26,517 nucleotides of DNA, taken from the NCBI GenBank assembly GCA_038527215.1, contig JBCBGC010000121.1:1-26517 (forward strand), in the 5' to 3' direction. The notes under the pieces were generated by a model. That model had not been told where the DNA came from, made no database searches, and was given only the letters and a program-made list of their open reading frames with translations. The first letter of the stretch is position 1. The number at the start of each line of letters is the position of its first letter. The stretch comes from JAWPMV01 sp038527215 (GTDB lineage Bacteria; Bacteroidota; Bacteroidia; J057). Shown piece by piece: positions 22,974-26,517 of the stretch. The position numbers were made by a program, and so were the translations under genes.

Positions 22974-24035
22974 TTAGCTGACGGCTTGTTTTTCTCCTTT
23001 AGGTCTGAGTTCTCTGACCGCACGTCCCGCCTGCCACATTTCGCTTTCGCGGATTTCGCTCAGCTCTTTATCCAACTGCTCGCGGTAGTCAGGCCGGGCG
23101 TTGGCCTCAATGGTGATGCGCGCTTCGTTGCCAGAAGCAACGCTTTCGTATAGCTCATCAAAAACCGGCGCCGTAGCATCCCGGAATTTGTTTTTCCAAT
23201 CCAAGGCTCCTCTTTGCGCGGTGGTTGAGCAATTGGCATACATCCAGTCCATGCCATTTTCCGCAACCAGACGGATGAGGCTTTGGGTCAGCTCTTCCAC
23301 CGTTTCGTTGAAGGCTTCCGACGGGCTGTGCCCTTTGGTGCGAAGCAGATTATACTGGGCTTCCATCACTCCGGCCAGGGCTCCCATGAGGATCCCACGC
23401 TCGCCAGTGAGGTCGGAGTAGACTTCTTTTTGGAAGGTGGTTTCGAACAAAAAGCCAGAGCCTACCCCGATGCCGATAGCCAGAATTCTCTCTCGGGCTT
23501 TACCGGTGAAATCCTGGTGAATGGCAAAACTGGAGTTAATACCTTCTCCTTTTAAGAATAACCTGCGTACACTGGTCCCAGAGCCTTTAGGGGCGGCCAG
23601 GAAAACGTCCACGTTTTTGGGAGGAATGATGCCCGTCTGATCGTTATAGGTCAGCCCGAATCCGTGGGAAAAATACAAGGCCTTCCCTTCCGTCAGATGC
23701 TTCTCGATAATGGGCCAGGTAGCAATCTGCCCAGCATCTGAAAGCAGGTTCATTAGAATGGTTCCTTTAGCACAAGCCTCTTCCAGTTCGAACAGGGTTT
23801 CCCCAGGAATCCACCCATCAGCTACTGCCTTGTCCCAGGAAGCAGAATTTTTCCGCTGCCCCACAATGATGTTAAAGCCATTGTCTCTCATATTCAGGGC
23901 CTGGGCTGGTCCCTGTACTCCATAGCCCAGAGCGACCAGGGTTTCATCCTTCAGGGTTTCCAGGGCTTTACTTAGCGGAAATTCGTCGCGGGTCACGACC
24001 GTTTCTTCAACGCCGCCAAAATTAATCCTTGCCAT
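22974..24035 (-). CDS. ilvC: Ketol-acid reductoisomerase
   Basis: 353 aa. KARI (EC 1.1.1.86) isomerises and reduces acetolactate or acetohydroxybutyrate with NAD(P)H and Mg. The nucleotide loop reads GYGVQGPAQALN (37-48) rather than the common GYGSQGHAQALN; the Pro form occurs in Bacteroidota. Then come VGQRKNSASWDKA (residues consistent with NADPH), YFSHGFGLTYND with the conserved His, APKGSGTSVRRLF, SDLTGERGILMGALAGVMEAQYN (metal-binding acidic residues) and ENGMDWMYANCSTTAQRGALDW. The single knotted domain makes it short (class I size), although the extended C-terminus gives 353 aa. It is 30 bp from ilvN and 4 bp from ilvA. Confidence 0.96.
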   Translation of the reverse strand: MARINFGGVEETVVTRDEFPLSKALETLKDETLVALGYGVQGPAQALNMRDNGFNIIVGQRKNSASWDKAVADGWIPGETLFELEEACAKGTILMNLLSDAGQIATWPIIEKHLTEGKALYFSHGFGLTYNDQTGIIPPKNVDVFLAAPKGSGTSVRRLFLKGEGINSSFAIHQDFTGKARERILAIGIGVGSGFLFETTFQKEVYSDLTGERGILMGALAGVMEAQYNLLRTKGHSPSEAFNETVEELTQSLIRLVAENGMDWMYANCSTTAQRGALDWKNKFRDATAPVFDELYESVASGNEARITIEANARPDYREQLDKELSEIRESEMWQAGRAVRELRPKGEKQAVS

Positions 24036-24065
24036 AGTAATTCAAGTTGTAGGTAATCTCACTAA

Positions 24066-24599
24066 TTAAGCTTCCTGCCCCGCCTGGGTCAGGTATGAAC
24101 GTACATTTAATGGTTTCTTTGATATCGCAATGATGCCGGAGCGGGAGAATCCCAACACACCAAATTCTTCCAGTTTGTGAAAAAGGCTTAAGGTTTCCGT
24201 AGGATGTCCGGTTTTTTCAATCATGATGTGGTCTTCATCGATAGAAAGGATGCGAGCATGGTTGTCTCTGATGACCTTTTCCACGCTCCCGTTTTTCAAC
24301 TTTTCAGTAGAAACTTTATACAAAGCCAGTTCCTGATGCACCACATCTTCTTCTTTCAGCTTGAAGGCTTTGATCACTCCGATGATCTTTTCCAGTTGAG
24401 TAATCAGCTTCCGCACTTGTTCCTCATGACTTTGGATCACGATGACAAATCGATAAATCCCAGAAACTTCCGTTTCCGAAGTAGTCAGGCTATCAATATT
24501 GATGTGCCTGCGCGTAAACACCGTGGTGATGCGCTGAATCAGCCCCACCTGGTTTTCGGTGAATATGGAAAGGGTGTAGGTTGTTTTATTCTCGCTCAC
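24066..24599 (-). CDS. ilvN: Acetolactate synthase small (regulatory) subunit
   Basis: 177 aa. The N-terminal ACT domain (YTLSIFTENQVGLIQRITTVFTRRHINIDSLTTSETEVSGIYRFVIVI) binds valine in this family, and a second domain follows (ELALYKVS ... RDNHARILSIDEDHIMIEKTGHPTETLSLFHKLEEFGVLGFSRSGIIAI). It forms the holoenzyme with IlvB and stimulates it. Length fits ordinary IlvN/IlvH (~160-180). It starts 10 bp after ilvB and precedes ilvC, consistent with one mRNA. The symbol ilvN is used; ilvH would be equally valid. Confidence 0.94.
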   Translation of the reverse strand: MSENKTTYTLSIFTENQVGLIQRITTVFTRRHINIDSLTTSETEVSGIYRFVIVIQSHEEQVRKLITQLEKIIGVIKAFKLKEEDVVHQELALYKVSTEKLKNGSVEKVIRDNHARILSIDEDHIMIEKTGHPTETLSLFHKLEEFGVLGFSRSGIIAISKKPLNVRSYLTQAGQEA

Positions 24600-24609
24600 G
24601 CCCGCACAA

Positions 24610-26340
24610 TTATGGTTCTAATTTGATTTCAGAAATACCTGCTCCGGAAGGAACCATCGGAAAGACGTTTTCTTCCTTTTCAACGATGACATCCAGTAAG
24701 TAGGGCCCATCATGGGCCAGCATGGTATCGAGGGCTTCAGAAAGATTTTCCCTTTCTCCCACCCGATGGGCAGCCATGCCGTAGGCTTTGGCAATTGCCA
24801 CAAAATCAGGGTTATACAATTCCGTAAAGGAGTACCTACGATCAAAGAAAAGTTCCTGCCACTGTCGCACCATGCCCAGGAACCCATTGCTAAGGATGAC
24901 TACTTTGACAGCTGCATTCTCCTGAACCAGACATCCGAGCTCCTGTAGGGTCATTTGGAAGGAGCCATCCCCGATGATGGCCAGTACTTCTCTTTCGGGT
25001 TTAGCCATTTTGGCCCCAAAGGCAGCCGGCAGGCAAAAACCCATAGTACCCAGGCCACCGGAGGATACCCAGGCATCTGTATCCTGGTATTCATAGTAGC
25101 GAGCTGTGATCATCTGATGCTGACCTACATCGGTTACCACGATGGCTTTACCTTCCGTTTTTTTAGAAAGCGCATGAATAACTTCTGCCATATGGATCTT
25201 TCCGCCCATAGGATGCAAGTCATTTTGGATGACTTTATGATACTCCTCTGCTCTGCAAACTTCGAATTCAGCGGTCCAGGCAGGGTAGGCTTTGCGTTGA
25301 ATTTTGGGCAAAAGGGCCTGAAGTACGGCCTTGGCATCACCTAAAACAGGTACTTCTGCCTTTACATTTTTATCGATCTCCGAAGGATCAATCTCAATGT
25401 GAATAACCTTAGCTTGTTTGGCGTATTTTTCCAAATTACCTGTCACTCGGTCATCAAAACGCATTCCGATAGCGATCAACACATCACATTCGTTGGTTTT
25501 GATATTGGGGCCGTAATTCCCATGCATGCCTAGCATGCCCATATGTAACGGATGCCCTGAAGGCATAGCAGAAAGTCCTTGCAAGGTAGAACCGAAGGGA
25601 ATCCCTCCTTTTTCTACGAAGGCTTTAAACTCTTCCTGCGCTTCGGATAACAAAACCCCATGCCCCAGGAGACAAAAAGGCTTTTCGGCCTGATTGATCA
25701 GATCAGCTGCAGCCTGAACGGCTGCATGGTCCAAGGGAAAATAGGGCGTATAAGCCGCTACATGCTCACATTTGCGATAGGAAAAATCCAGCTCTCCGAA
25801 TTCTGCATTTTTGCAGATGTCAATCATGACCGGGCCGGGACGGCCGGAATTGGCGATGTAGAAAGCTTTGGCCAACACTTCCGGGATCTCCCGGGCATCG
25901 GTAATCTGATAATTCCATTTGGTGATGGGCATGGTTACCCCAATCACGTCCGTCTCTTGGAAGGCATCTGAGCCCAGCAATTGAGACGGAACCTGACCAG
26001 AAATGCAGACCAATGGCGTGGAATCCATCATGGCATCCGCCAGCCCAGTCACCAGGTTGGTCGCTCCCGGTCCGGAGGTTACCAAACATACGCCGGTTTT
26101 TCCACTCACTCGTGAGTATCCCTGCGCGGCATGGGTGGCTCCTTGTTCATGGCGGACCAATACATGATGAAGCTGATCCAGGTAACTGTATAAGGCATCA
26201 TACACGGGCATTATGGCTCCGCCCGGATACCCAAAAATGGTGTCTACTCCCTCTGCAATCAAAGAAAGGACGACTGCTTCTGCTCCAGAGACCCTCCGGG
26301 CTGCTTGTACACTTTGTTGTGGTTTGGTGGCTATATCCAT
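24610..26340 (-). CDS. ilvB: Acetolactate synthase large (catalytic) subunit
   Basis: 576 aa from ATG 26340 (GTG 26343 is the codon just before it and also possible). ThDP-, FAD- and Mg-dependent synthesis of acetolactate and acetohydroxybutyrate (EC 2.2.1.6). Seen: GAEAVVLSLIAEGVDTIFGYPGGA, the catalytic Glu in RHEQGATHAAQGY (Glu65), TSGPGATNLVTGLADAMMDSTPLV, the FAD-binding middle (GMRFDDRVTG), GLGTMGFCLPAAFGAK, the ThDP/Mg motif GDGSFQMTLQELGCLVQ with LSNGFLGMVRQWQ, and DGPYLLDVIVE at the C-terminus. It follows ilvD by 11 bp. Leader attenuation cannot be assessed because the operon start is outside the window. Confidence 0.97.
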   Translation of the reverse strand: MDIATKPQQSVQAARRVSGAEAVVLSLIAEGVDTIFGYPGGAIMPVYDALYSYLDQLHHVLVRHEQGATHAAQGYSRVSGKTGVCLVTSGPGATNLVTGLADAMMDSTPLVCISGQVPSQLLGSDAFQETDVIGVTMPITKWNYQITDAREIPEVLAKAFYIANSGRPGPVMIDICKNAEFGELDFSYRKCEHVAAYTPYFPLDHAAVQAAADLINQAEKPFCLLGHGVLLSEAQEEFKAFVEKGGIPFGSTLQGLSAMPSGHPLHMGMLGMHGNYGPNIKTNECDVLIAIGMRFDDRVTGNLEKYAKQAKVIHIEIDPSEIDKNVKAEVPVLGDAKAVLQALLPKIQRKAYPAWTAEFEVCRAEEYHKVIQNDLHPMGGKIHMAEVIHALSKKTEGKAIVVTDVGQHQMITARYYEYQDTDAWVSSGGLGTMGFCLPAAFGAKMAKPEREVLAIIGDGSFQMTLQELGCLVQENAAVKVVILSNGFLGMVRQWQELFFDRRYSFTELYNPDFVAIAKAYGMAAHRVGERENLSEALDTMLAHDGPYLLDVIVEKEENVFPMVPSGAGISEIKLEP

Positions 26341-26351
26341 CACCTTGCTTT

Positions 26352-26517
26352 TTATTCGTCCGTAACGCAGCCTTCAGAAGCTGAGCTAACGGACTTACGA
26401 TATTTATGCAATATTCCTTTGGTCACCCGAGGGGCACGCGGCTCCCAGGATGCTCTTCTCATGGCTATTTCATCTGCTGAAAGGTGGGCTTCTATCTTCC
26501 GATTTTCCACGTCGATG
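26352..26517 (-). CDS. ilvD: Dihydroxy-acid dehydratase, C-terminal end (5' truncated by window edge)
   Basis: The last 54 codons of a leftward gene. Translating the minus strand from the edge gives IDVENRKIEAHLSADEIAMR, then WEPRAPRVTKGILHKYRKSV and SSASEGCVTDE, ending at TAA (26352-26354). The Y-x-x-x-V-SSAS-G-VTD ending and the preceding ID-x-L/V-E...L block are diagnostic of IlvD/Edd-family dehydratases; the ilv neighbours point to IlvD (EC 4.2.1.9), which removes water to give 2-oxo acids for valine and isoleucine. It is 8-11 bp upstream of ilvB, so ilvD is the first visible gene of the operon. Confidence 0.88.
   Translation of the reverse strand, partial: IDVENRKIEAHLSADEIAMRRASWEPRAPRVTKGILHKYRKSVSSASEGCVTDE

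Noticed and set aside
1..26517. CRISPR arrays, tRNA/rRNA genes, insertion sequences, prophage or defence genes
   Set aside because: No regularly spaced repeats, cloverleaf-like segments, transposase or phage motifs, or known defence domains were found on either strand by eye.
26344..26517. ilv leader attenuator or riboswitch
   Set aside because: The region upstream of ilvB is the coding end of ilvD, so the operon leader lies outside the window.

Overview
The window looks like chromosomal DNA of a member of the Bacteroidota, most likely the Saprospiria (Lewinella/Saprospiraceae-like). Three secreted proteins end in type IX secretion (T9SS) type A sorting domains. Several upstream regions carry the Bacteroidota -7 promoter box TAnnTTTG or a one-mismatch version. 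The ketol-acid reductoisomerase has the GYGVQGPAQ form seen in this phylum. Lineage below phylum is inferred from overall protein style, not from a marker gene. I see no rRNA, tRNA, IS element, phage gene, CRISPR array or integration site; this is mostly compact housekeeping and cell-surface DNA.

Layout. 1-3.6 kb: 3' end of a SUMF1/formylglycine-generating-enzyme-like gene (+), a TPM-domain membrane protein (-), a methylthioribose-kinase-like phosphotransferase (+) and an unrecognised protein with a coiled-coil tail (-). 3.6-4.0 kb: the only long intergenic stretch. 4.0-10.9 kb: an inner-membrane-anchored alpha/beta hydrolase (+), a large Asp-box beta-propeller T9SS protein (-), a tiny charged protein followed by an FG-GAP propeller T9SS protein (+), and polyphosphate glucokinase (+). 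10.9-15.7 kb (-): a three-gene transcription unit (membrane protein with a possible helix-turn-helix-like N-terminus, small secreted protein, T9SS esterase), then mnmA with a downstream membrane-anchored protein. 15.8-18.8 kb: a SIMPL-like secreted protein (+) closed by a clear terminator, a TauE/SafE permease (-) and an aldo/keto reductase (-). 19.0-26.5 kb: aspartokinase lysC (+) converging on a branched-chain amino acid block read leftward, ilvD(partial)-ilvB-ilvN-ilvC-ilvA, followed by a second, divergent aspartokinase.

How the genes fit together. The right third is a biosynthetic module. The aspartokinases feed aspartyl phosphate toward lysine, threonine and methionine; IlvA converts threonine to 2-oxobutanoate; IlvBN, IlvC and IlvD then make isoleucine and valine precursors. 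The left two thirds hold envelope and secreted proteins whose partners are not visible here. Five of the six convergent gene pairs abut or overlap with no room for a terminator. Some start codons sit directly behind a -7 box, which suggests leaderless mRNAs.

The most unusual candidate is the divergent region at about 15.67-15.82 kb. A cluster of TTTTACAAA-type inverted repeats lies upstream of a leaderless-looking gene. That gene encodes a membrane protein with a possible DNA-binding-like N-terminus and heads an operon of secreted proteins. This could be a self-regulated envelope sensor/effector unit, but that is inference.
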